Origin: Falciphora oryzae
Taxonomy: Eukaryota > Ascomycota > Sordariomycetes > Magnaporthales > Magnaporthaceae
Length of the DNA: 64,000 nucleotides
Assembly: GCA_000733355.1 (NCBI GenBank)
Contig: JNVV01000053.1
Span: 163,040 to 227,039 of the forward strand
Reading direction: 5' to 3'
How positions within the stretch are numbered: position 1 is the first letter of the stretch; each line of letters opens with the position of its first letter. Of the stretch, positions 53,759 through 64,000 are shown piece after piece. Below the pieces are notes generated by a model. The model searched no databases, was not told the DNA's origin, and worked only from the letters and a program-made list of their open reading frames with translations. Position numbers and translations under genes: made by a program.

Positions 53759-55088
53759 CTACGATACGATAATGTGGTTGAAGTGGCCGGGGACCTTGAG
53801 CCGGCACTTTTCGCAGTCTGCGCGGTACCCTATGCTGAACGACTTCTTCATGCCCAAGTTCTGGGTCCAGTTGTTGACCGTGTGTCGCGAACGCGTGTGC
53901 CCCTTCTTAGGCGACGGCGAGGTGCTTTCAGCGCCGGGGCTGCTCTGGCGCTGCTGCGGCGAGTGTTGCGCGTACTGGTGCAGATTGGGATGCTCCTGCG
54001 GAGGTGACGATGGAAGGACCCTGGCGTCCATTGCGTCCTCGGCAACACCCGGAGGCGGGCTGCTGCTACGCAGGTACACGGGCAGCTCCATGGCTGACAC
54101 GGCACGCTGCGGCGGGAGTGGATGCATGCCGGACGAAGGCGCGCAATCGAGCACCATGTCAGGGCTGCCCATCTCCTCGCCACCACTCTCGCTGATGGGC
54201 GACGGAAGTGGTCGGTTCTGCACCATGCTCCAATCGGCCATAATGGCAGACGGGTGCTCCAGAGAGCGCGGCACAGTACGGTCGCGGATGGGTGACGTCA
54301 CCATGCTTATGCCACTAGGCGAGGATGTGAAGCCGCCGTCGGCATGGTTCACATACTGAGGGTGGTGGTCGGGTGCGTTGCCGCTCTGCATCATGTTACC
54401 GGCAGCTCCGCCCCAGTTGTTGCCCCGGACCTGGGCGGCGAAGCTGGGCAAGATTGGGGTCGGCATGCGGCCGGTGATGCTGGTGCCGACCGAATCAGGG
54501 TGAAAGGATCCCGGCTCCAGGTTGCCGGCGGCACTTGAGGAGCCCGAGTCATCCTCGACCGAGTCCATCATCATGTCAACGTCGGCGTCTTGGCCGTGTG
54601 ACCTGAGCTGATGGTGCTCATGCTGCTGAGGAGCGAAGCGGCCGAACTGGCCGGCCGCCTCGTCAGAATCCGAGTCGGATGGCGTGATGGCATTCGGCAT
54701 GCGCTGAGAGAACGACTCGGGTATCGTCGACGGCGGCGACCAGGTGCTGAGAGAAGGTCCGCCCCTAAGAGGGAGCGTGTGTAACCGTTTCTAGTTCGTG
54801 TCTTGGTCAGCAAGCGGTGCATTGATTCCTTGGCACGCACCACGCGACAGATGGGGGGAGGCCTGTGCTCGTTGTGAACGAATCGCGTCGCCAGCCCACA
54901 CAAGCCGAGGGGAAGCAGGTGGTGATGAAGGTAGTATTCTTGGGGTCGATCGTTGTCCGGCTTACATTGCGATGCTCCGTGAAGCCCAGCATGCCACTGT
55001 TCGCAGTATCGCACGCGGCCTCCTCCTCGCGACCCCGCTTCAGCGAATTGGCGGCATGCGCATGCGCTGGCTCATAGGGGGCAAACAT
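53759..55088 (-). CDS. Conserved fungal protein of unknown function
   Basis: Exons 55088-54966 and 54790-53759 (GTAAGC...CTAG intron, 175 bp) encode about 384 residues. Exon 1 encodes MFAPYEPAHAHAANSLKRGR and continues to TEHRN; the intron joins this to KRLHTLPLRGGPSLSTWSPP. The body is Ser/Pro-rich with short conserved blocks: RMPTPILPSF, SAIMADWSMVQNRPLPSPI, and a C-terminal cluster FSIGYRADCEKCRLKVPGHF ending HIIVS. The C-terminal CxxC followed by KVPGHFNHI recurs in uncharacterised ascomycete proteins. KRGREEE near the start could be part of a nuclear localisation signal. I do not know the function. A further 3' exon after a GTATCG-type donor cannot be excluded. Confidence 0.75.
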
Positions 55089-58000
55089 CTCGGGCGATGT
55101 TGCGGGTTGGCACCGGGACTCGGATATGATATTCGTTTGCGACGACGGCTTGTTGTCCGTTTCTTGACGATGTTTCAAGTTCGCCGATGCGCAACCCGAG
55201 GTAAGATATAGGTTGGTATGAAAGAGAAGATGGTAAAAAGAATGCGGTCGTTGAATGGGATCCGGCGAGGAAGGGGGGTTGGGTTGGGGTCGCGTGGCGT
55301 AGCAGTCAGCCCTGACCGAAAGGCAACGTGCAGCTGAAGGCAGGCGCGCTAAAACGGGTGACGATCGAAAGGTGGGAAGGGGACAAGGGACAGAACGGAA
55401 GGCACCGCGAATACGAAGGACAAGCAGTGAAAAGACCCGACCTAGAAAATGGCAAGGAAAAAGGAAGATGAGTGAAAGCGCAACCAAAGCAAGAATTACA
55501 GGCACGCAGATCCAGATCTATCGCAAAAAGAAATCTCCAAAGTGCCCGACGTCGGTGAGGAGGCAGCTAGAGCACGCCCGGTGTTCGTGATCCAAGCTAG
55601 CCAGGCGACGGAACACTGAGATAAGACGGAGCTGAAAAAAAAAAAAGAAAAGAAAGAACAACAAAGGAAGAGAAAAGACCCGACGGAGATGGGTGGCGAA
55701 GGACGAAAGGGGAACCTTTATGGAAGCGACGGAATTAATGCCGAAAAAGAAGAAGGCAAAAGATGGAAAATCGAAGGCCGCCAGAGGCAGAGTCACAGCG
55801 CAGCGAGCAGTCCGGGTAAATTAAAAGACAATTATGTGAAGAGGCACGTCGACATGCGCGGCTTCGAGGGTTCGTCCGTCCAAACACAAAGAAAAAAAAG
55901 AAAATGAGATTGATTATTTTGCGTCCGAGGTCCCTTGCGCTGATGGGGGTTCGGCGTTGTTTTGTTCAGTCCCAGGAACTCCGATGTTTCCAGGCTAGGG
56001 GAGCTTCGTCGTCGGTGGAAGAACACGCGAGGCGAGCCCAGTCAATCAATCCTGGCGGGCGCTCGTGCGGGCCGTGGCAGGCGGGCAGGACAGTGCGGCT
56101 GGCAGTGTCCAGGCCGATCGGTTGCAGTCACCAACTCTTGACGGATCACAGCCGAGCACAAGACCCAGTGAAGCGCGCCAGGGGGCCGGGCGATGATGCA
56201 CCCCAGAAAACCGTAAAAAAAACAAAACAAGAAGCAGACAGGCCAGCAAGCACAGTGCAGTGCAGTGCAGTGCAGATGCGGGTGCGCGCCCCGTCCGACC
56301 CAGAAGGCTGCACCCAGTAGGTTGGGCGGGCGGTTTCACAATTGCTTCAAGACGGCCAGGAAGTGCTCGACTGGACCCCAGGGGGCGGCGACGCCAAGAC
56401 CACTGTTGGGTCCAAAAGGGGGGCCGCTGGTGGCTGCGTGCTTGTGCTGATGTTGGCGAGCGTTGTAGGGGTTTGGCGGTTGACCGACGACTCGGGTCGC
56501 GGCCGACTCAAGTGCTGTGGCCAGCCCAGGCAAGCTGGAACCAAGGATGATGGGGCTGTTCGGCAGGTGGCGCTGACTCGACGGATGCCATGTGCCTTTT
56601 GTTCGGCGCCGACGAAGAACAAGCCCAGACCTCGTTCAGGTGAAGGGTGCCTTGACTGCGTCACGGCCTTGACAACGGCAGATCGGATGGGCTGCAGAAC
56701 AAGACTCGAAGGGGCTTTGACCTTGGCTGGAGCTGTCGGCCAGCCCGCTGATATAACCGGGTTGGGTGGTTGGCATTTATGGAGAGTCACCAAGAGTGCA
56801 TGCACGGAACAAGGGAAACGCTGCGTGACCGGGCCAGGGGCCTCGATTCTTTGGCATTCGTCGTTGACCCCTTTGTCAGGAATGGCCGCTGGAGGCTGGG
56901 CGGGGGAGGGTGACGGAGCTGCGAAGCTGAAATGCAACCCACGCCGCCCTCGACGCCGTCCAACCCCTCGCCACACTCTTGTCGCAGCCGGAGAGGGCCA
57001 AAAAAAGGGTTACGTAGCGCCCATCGCGATGGCAGCCTGTCAAGCATTGCACGGTCCAGCCCAGCAACAAACTGACGACAAATGGTCGCCTCTTGCGACT
57101 TGTTTAGCGAGTGTGCGAGTCTCTATTTTCGGCCAAAGAGGACCCCGACTTCTGACTCGGATTTCCCTTCCTTGGCCCTCCAAGAACGCACACACGAACA
57201 AAGGAAATGCCCGGAAATCCGGCCATTATCGCATTGCGCCGACGTCCAATTACAAGAAATAATCTTACTACCACCTAGGCATTATGCGAGCGAGCAGAAG
57301 GGATTGGTCATTTCTTCTCTTTCTCAGATTTTCTCCGCGTGTCAGCACCCGAATGTTGGATTGAGCTTCGCGCATTCAAGCATCCTACTCTATGCTTGAT
57401 TCACAGACGGCGTCGGCAGGGCGGCACACTGGTGCAGGGCCGCAGCAAACGTGCGTATCGTCGAGAGCGCATGAAGGATCCGCGTCCGAGTTTTTTGGGC
57501 AACGAAGAAACAACAGAGTCCACCTAGCGACTATGGACGATCAAGGAGGTGAGCCACTAATAACCACACCATCACCATTAGGGTTTGTTATAAGTGGTGC
57601 TCACCACGGAATACTTCCGAATTCCTATTCATTTTTGTTTTCAATTCTTGTGCAGTTTTTCGATTATAGATCACCCTGGCTATCCGGCTTGAAGCCCTCT
57701 AGCTTGACCTTTGCAAAGTCCCGACCTAACAAATTATCGGGAGGGATATCGTAGATATTGTGAGCACGGCTCCGGTGCTCGAGCAAGGGAGGAGAGCTGT
57801 CCGGCATGCATCAATGGCGCAATGGCTCCCTCAATGATCTGACCTGAGCCGCCCTGAGGTCCGTGAAGAGCGCCACCCACTACTGATCCAAGCCGTCGAT
57901 CAGGGTGAAGGTTGAGAGGGGTTGAAGACACTGAGGGGCTGCTCTGTTGGGGCGTGAAGCAGTTCAGGTATCACGAATGTTCAGACAAATCAGGGCCGTC

Positions 58001-58964
58001 TGGCGCCCTTTGATACCTTCTTGCATGCGGCCAAAGATCATTCGGCTACGCAACAAGAGCAAATCACCAAGTAAGCCAACCCGGAGCTGAGTCCGTGGCA
58101 TCCGGACCTGGAGCGCTGGTTTGGCTAACGCACATCGTCTCCCGTTGTGGAAGCCGCTCGCGGCCCCTGCACAGTCACAATCTTATCATTAAAGGCGGTG
58201 AAGACAGGGACCCGCCAGCCAGCCAATCAGACAAAGTCAATTGCGACGAGGCGGGGACGAAAACTTTTGCTGCCGCTTTTCCATCCCACCTTGGAGCTTT
58301 GGAGGGGCAGCCAAAAGCTTACTGAAGGGTCGCTCCGCGGTTCGGGACGACATTATGCCGGGGCGGTGGTGACGAACCCACCACTGCGCTGGGAGGCCTA
58401 CATCGGCCACATGTAGCGGTCTATTGGGCGCCAACAGCTCGCTGACCTCCCTCCGTCCTCGTTTCTTTTTCGTGCGAGACGTATGACAGCTCACACGGCA
58501 TCCCACGGGCCGGTCTGTCGCGAGGGCTGTCTGGAAAAGGAAGCACAAAAGCTCCCGTCCGCCCGCTCCGATCCATTGCGTTGATATTTTTTATGGCAGG
58601 GTGCTGTCGTTTCTGAGTCACCAACACACGGGCAACCTCTCCCAAGATTTATCACTGTGGGGATCATTACGCCTCTGCCCTTGACTTGTCGACCCTTCTA
58701 GACAAGCAGGAACATTTACCTGCTCTAACTCCCGGTCTTCTGGCCAATTCAGCATCCGACTGTATTTGGCTGAAGTGAACCCCCACGTAGACCAACCTCC
58801 CTCTTGCTAAGCACGCCCATCTTTATACCCCTTCTTTTTCGCCGTCCGCCCCAGCGTCGAGAGTCTGGTGCCGGCCCACTACCAAACAGCGGCCTTAGCT
58901 CGCAGCCACAAGCGCAAGCTTCTGATCCGTCGCAAGCACCTCTACCGTAATCTCTACAGTCAAC
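55089..58964. other. Long intergenic region (3.9 kb)
   Basis: Head-to-head spacer between the conserved fungal gene and DAHP synthase. It contains a 5-bp tandem repeat (gcagt, about five copies near 56255-56276). A 120-codon ATG frame at 57392-57754 and a 306-codon frame at 56342-57262 without ATG at its start have no recognisable motif and I do not call them. No tRNA seen. Confidence 0.45.
58614..58620. promoter_or_regulatory. Gcn4/CPC1 (cross-pathway control) site TGAGTCA
   Basis: TGAGTCA/TGACTCA is the perfect 7-base binding site of the bZIP activator Gcn4 (CPC1/CpcA in filamentous fungi). It lies about 345 bp upstream of the DAHP synthase start codon. Genes for aromatic amino acid synthesis are classical targets of this activator, so the placement makes sense. 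Confidence 0.6.
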
Positions 58965-60248
<1,284 letters not shown>

Positions 60249-61067
60249 ATATCGTAATAGCTTGACCCAGAACACAATGATACAAGATATAGAAAGAAAC
60301 CGTGGCAGAGTTGGGCCCAAGTCAGGTTATGGTAAAGGAGTTGGGAGATATGATGCAACAAAAAAAGGGCGCAACTGAGAGGCGGGTTTAATCCACTCCA
60401 TTGCAGTAATGACCAAAAGATAGGGGACAGAAAAAAAAGCAAAGAAAAAAAGGAAGTAAACAGATGATAAATCTCCAGAGAGCAGAAAATGGCAAGATAT
60501 CCCGGAATTGGTCTGCAGGGCTCGGTTAGGGCCCTTTCCCTTTTTGAAAGGGATATACATTTACCCCGAGGATGGACACATCGACCTCGTGATGTCCGGG
60601 AGTATCCATATTCCGCACGACTGCATGCGCAGGTATATACCGACGCCCGGGTATCGTCGGCTGTGTGTGGGTGATAGTGTCCAAGACCCCTCTTTGCGGC
60701 TTGATTCCGTCCCATCAAGGCCGAAGACTTCCATGTCATTAGATAGAGAAATGTACTTGGTTGGCGGCCCCTTACTGTTACTCCCGGCTAACCCAGAGTC
60801 TACGATTCCATATCCCGCCTAGTTAGGTGCTCCATATGGTGCTTTGACGATCATCCATATCACGACTGTGCACGGCAACCAACACTAAGGCAGATACTAG
60901 ACCAAAGGATGCATGTGAAGTTCACGTTGAAGATTGCTAAAAAAAAAAAAAAAAAAAAAAGGATGATAAAAAAGAAAGAAAAAAAGGTGCAAGCCCCAAC
61001 GCCATGGCACCGTGATAGAGGGCGAAGACAACAGTGTTTTCCAGGACATCTATGAAATCTAACCTTG
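60249..61067. other. Convergent 3' spacer with A22 tract
   Basis: Tail-to-tail spacer between DAHP synthase and the Cys-rich membrane protein. A run of 22 A lies at 60939-60960. No gene supported. Confidence 0.5.
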
Positions 61068-61807
61068 TCATCTCCCGGAACGGAGGCCGGACGCCGATCC
61101 CTCCCCTCGGTCGTCCCCGGCTACAAACATGTAATCCCCACCCGCGTCGGCGCCTCCCCTCCGCGTAGGGCTCCTCCTGGTGCTGCTACCGCCGCCTCCC
61201 ACATCGACACCACCGCCACCACCCAGCCCTCCGCCGCCGTTGCCGGCCATCTTGCGCATCTCGCGCTGCTCGAGGGCGCGGCGGACGGTGGCCCAGCCAA
61301 GCAGGCCCGTAGTCCCCAAAATGAAGGTCCAGACGATGAGGCGGTCCTTGCGCGAGTCGCGGGCGAAGCACATGGTCACCACGTCCTTCTCCTCGGCGCC
61401 CTTGCAGATGGGCAGGTTGTACTTGAGGCAAAAGGCGCGGTTGCACTGCGAGCAGCTCGACGACGCCGCGCGCTTGTCCTCCATGTGCGACCGCGGGGCC
61501 GGCGTCGTCCCGCCCGCCTTGTCTTTATCCTTGTCCTTGTCTTTGCTCTTGTCGTCCTTGGGCGGCGCCGTCGGGCTCTGTGCGGGCGGCGCGGCGGGGG
61601 GCTCGTGGCCCGGCCCCAGCGGGATGATGGTGCTGTTTTTGAAGCAGGTGCATTTGCAGAATGTAGGCGGTGCTGTTTTTGTCCGTGCGGTCAGCTTGGT
61701 GATGGGCTGTTGTTGAGCTAGAGGGTGCCGCTTTGGAGCTTACAAGCCGCGATCGCCAGCGACGCGAGTGCTGCAAGGAGGACGAATATTATCGGTATCC
61801 TGGCCAT
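61068..61807 (-). CDS. Conserved fungal Cys-rich single-pass membrane protein
   Basis: Exons 61807-61744 and 61672-61068 encode about 222 residues. The N terminus MARIPIIFVLLAALASLAIA is a signal peptide. After splicing it continues SPPTFCKCTCFKNSTIIPLG, a Lys/Asp-rich linker (KSKDKDKDKDK), then SSSCSQCNRAFCLKYNLPIC and GAEEKDVVTMCFARDSRKD, and one membrane helix LIVWTFILGTTGLLGWATV. The C-terminal tail is Gly/Arg-rich. The Cys pattern (CKCTCF; CSQCNRAFC; LPIC; MCF) is strongly conserved in an uncharacterised ascomycete family. Topology is predicted as lumenal or extracellular Cys domain with a short basic cytoplasmic tail. The start lies 370 bp from the divergent mL50 gene, so the two may share a promoter. 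Confidence 0.82.
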
Positions 61808-62177
61808 CTTGACTCTGGCGGCCTGATGCGTCTGGAGGCCAGAAATGGTGAAAGATTGAACAGACGATTGCTTGCGTTTGGGAGCTTTGGTCTGAAGTTC
61901 AAGTGACGATGCGCAAGTTCAAGACCCTGAACTCGTCGGCGAGCTTGCGGGCTGCGGCTCAATGCCGGCCAGCTGCGGGCCGTGCAGCGAAGTGAACGTA
62001 GAGTCGGGGCAAATCGCTGCCTCAGGCCCCAACTTTCTTTGCCGCTGGAGCTCCGCCAAAATTTCTGAAGCTTCTCAAGATCGACAGCAGCACGCGAGCG
62101 AGCGGCGAGGTGTGCAGGCGACCGTGGCTCGGCTTCCCACGAGTCACACATATCAATTCGAATCACAGACGCGCAAG
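61808..62177. promoter_or_regulatory. Short divergent promoter region
   Basis: The two genes flanking this 370-bp spacer are transcribed away from each other, so both promoters must lie here. I recognise no specific binding site. Confidence 0.55.
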
Positions 62178-63473
62178 ATGCGGCGGTTAACACAATTACG
62201 ACAAGCCGCCGGGCTCCTTCACCCCCGCCGTCCGGCCCCGTGCGCATCCCGGTGCTTTGCCGCCACCCAAATCAGCAGCAACCCCAGCTTCTCGACGAGC
62301 CGCCCGAGGCCGGCAAAACGCGATGCCGCCGACGCAGCACCCCTAGAGACCCCGACCGCTGTCCAGGACACCCCGCCGGCCCAGCCCGCTACTGCTACCC
62401 CCGCAGAGCCAGCCGAGGTGGCCGCCGCTGCNNNNNNNNNNNNNNNNNNNNNNNNNNNNNNNNNNNNNNNNNNNNNNNNNNNNNNNNNNNNNNNNNNNGC
62501 TGCCGCCGAAGCTGGAGTGGGCGCCGTCGCCCAAGGACATCGCCTACACCCCCGCCATCACGGGCGACGGCCTCGAGATGGTCGGCGGGCTCGACGGCTG
62601 GTGGGACCAGGAGGGCCACTGGAGCGGGCGCCTGGGGTTCGCGCCCTTCTTCGCCGGCGGCGGCGGCGCCAAGGTCACGGACGCGGCTGCGCTCGAGGCC
62701 GTCGTGCGCCGCGCCGTCGTCGAGGCGCTTGCCGTGCGCGCCGCCGCCGCCGGTCCTGCGAAGGAGGGGCACGGTGAGACCAAAGTGACGCTCACCGGCC
62801 GCTGGGCTGTTGGTGGGCGCGAGGCTGCGGTGCGCGCGCTGGGCGTGTCTCTGGAGGTGGCGGAGGATGGCAAGGCTAGGCTGGCACCCGAGCCGCCGGC
62901 CCACTTGGTAGCCGACCTGGCCGTGGACGGGGAGGCTGCTCCCGCAGAGAATGCGGAGTCTGGTGCTTTAGATGCTGGGGAGGCGGCTGCGCTTGTCGAG
63001 ACGTGGGATCCCAGCTGGAAGACCACGTCACTCGATGATATAACCCTCAAGTTTGCGGCATGTGGCACCTCGAAATCATCTTATGGGTTATTTCTGTCTA
63101 CACACGCAAAAATGGCTGACAGTCCTCGTTCTCTGACATATAACAGATCGCCAAGCGCATCCAGCAGCTCTCTGGCCATATTTTGGTGGACAGCAAGCTC
63201 AACGGCGTCCGCACAATCAATGACCTGATCAAGGTCTTGGTCACGCCGGCGAGGCCGAAGAAGCTCGCCGAGGAGATTATGTCGCGCGGCGAGCTGACCA
63301 AGCTGCCGAACGTTACCGTCTACGACCGCAGAGTCACGCCCATCGACAAGGACAAGATGGTGGGCCGCTGGAAGGTGGTTGTCCAGGAGCTCGAGAAGCG
63401 CGACCTCCCTGTCACAGGCAAGGGCAAGCACGGCCGGAGCGTCGAGAAGTCCTGGGTCAGGGGTGGGGCATGA
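62178..63473 (+). CDS. Mitochondrial large-subunit ribosomal protein mL50 (gapped)
   Basis: The gene starts MRRLTQLRQAAGLLHPRRPA, a basic, acid-free presequence. An assembly gap of 67 N (62432-62498) interrupts exon 1. After the gap the frame reads LPPKLEWAPSPKDIAYTPAI and LDGWWDQEGHWSG, and continues to SWKTTSLDDITLKFA. A GC-AG intron (63058-63146) leads to IAKRIQQLSGHILVDSKLNG and NDLIKVLVTPARPKKLAEE, ending at 63473. LKFAIAKRIQQLSG is the core of the mL50 family (yeast Mrpl13), part of the mitochondrial 54S subunit. The frames before and after the gap differ by one base, so the N count cannot be the true length unless an intron lies within. Product length is therefore uncertain. Confidence 0.8.
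62432..62498. other. Assembly gap (67 N)
   Basis: A run of 67 N inside the Ala/Pro-rich N-terminal part of the mL50 gene. The flanks are very GC-rich, a common cause of sequencing dropout. Gap sizes of 66 or 69 would keep the flanking frames together; 67 does not. Confidence 0.98.
63058..63146 (+). other. Probable GC-AG intron
   Basis: TTT GCG|gcatgt...taacag|ATC GCC joins LKFA to IAKRIQQL in phase 0, as in the family. The nearest GT (63062) would put the next exon out of frame. The sequence at the donor is GCATGT. Confidence 0.75.
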
Positions 63474-64000
63474 TGCGGTGCCTTTTGTTACGCTTTTCGG
63501 AATTAAAACAAAGTTCTCTCGAGCTTACTGGGAACTCTTTTGAGTCTTGCCTACGCCCTCGGGACCACGGCAACCATCGGATTCCGTGCTCTTGGGTGGC
63601 GTTTCTCGTACAAATGGATTCACGCATGGTGATTCCCCATCTTGCTTCCAAAAACGGGCGAAATCGAGGGTTTCTAAACCTGGACTGGTCTGTACAGAAA
63701 TAGTGTAAGCGTATAGGGGTGTGTGGTATGTAAAACAAAACAAAAATACCGAGATCACCAGCATCCATGGAGGCACTCCCGCCCAGGCATAGCCGCGGCT
63801 CGCCAAGATGGAATCCCAGCACAGCCATGTTGCCGGAGCGAAGAAATAGAAAAAAACAAGCCCTGCGTTCCTTCGAGTTTCCGCAGAGGGCGTGAAACGC
63901 TAACGATCCGCGCCTCCGATGTTTGTACGTAACAGCTTTCCATTTATAGGGAGGCCGTCCCTTCACGGGCGGATCCGGACCCTTGCCCTGCACCCAGCCG
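63474..64000. other. Right-edge intergenic
   Basis: The 3' flank of the mL50 gene and unassigned sequence up to the window edge. No gene or RNA is supported. Confidence 0.5.

Noticed and set aside
56342..57262. 306-codon plus-strand frame in the long spacer
   Set aside because: No ATG at the start, an overlapping 209-codon frame on the other strand and no recognisable domain; likely chance in GC-rich DNA.
57392..57754. 120-codon ATG frame
   Set aside because: Composition is unremarkable and no homology or leader signal is recognised; kept only as a note in the spacer entry.

Overview
The window is nuclear DNA of a filamentous ascomycete (Pezizomycotina, most likely Sordariomycetes; I cannot name the genus). 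Short GT-AG introns of about 60-170 bp interrupt most genes, coding sequence is GC-rich, and a dispersed 5S rRNA relic and an intron-containing tRNA are present. The proteins (con-13-type metallopeptidase, Tri101-type acyltransferase, tetraspanin, fungal-only families) fit that group. I resolved 21 protein genes, one tRNA and several non-coding relics. Exon boundaries were read by eye from splice sites and reading-frame continuity.

Layout. 1-478: 3' end of a gene built of 62-codon tandem repeats. 0.5-3.8 kb: gene-poor, with stem-loops, a possible LTR remnant, a large foldback and a truncated 5S rRNA. 3.8-7.6 kb: M50B-like membrane peptidase (-), tRNA-Ala (-), DPM3 (+). 8-13.8 kb: large unrecognised disordered/coiled-coil protein (-), mitochondrial oxidoreductase-like protein (+), XPT1 (-). 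14.9-20 kb: cytochrome b561 membrane protein (-), fatty-acid-desaturase-like protein (+). 22.3-30.8 kb: LRR protein (+) and a JmjC+SET protein (+). 31.1-37 kb: tetraspanin (-), secreted con-13-like zinc peptidase (-), trichothecene-acetyltransferase-like BAHD enzyme (-). 38.3-45 kb: coiled-coil protein (+), 3-ketoacyl-CoA thiolase (-), secreted glycine/asparagine-repeat protein (+). 46.3-52.4 kb: ARM/SmgGDS-like protein (+), ribosomal protein eL13 (-), COX14-like assembly factor (+). 53.8-63.5 kb: conserved fungal protein (-), DAHP synthase (+), Cys-rich membrane protein (-), mitochondrial ribosomal protein mL50 (+, interrupted by an assembly gap).

This is mainly a housekeeping region (dolichol-phosphate mannose, purine salvage, beta-oxidation, shikimate pathway, cytosolic and mitochondrial translation, cytochrome oxidase assembly) and not a gene cluster. 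The most unusual items are the JmjC-SET fusion with apparently lost SET catalytic residues, the 62-residue repeat protein with dibasic sites at the left edge, the foldback joined to a truncated 5S gene, two probable GC-AG introns, and a frame conflict across the N gap in the mL50 gene.
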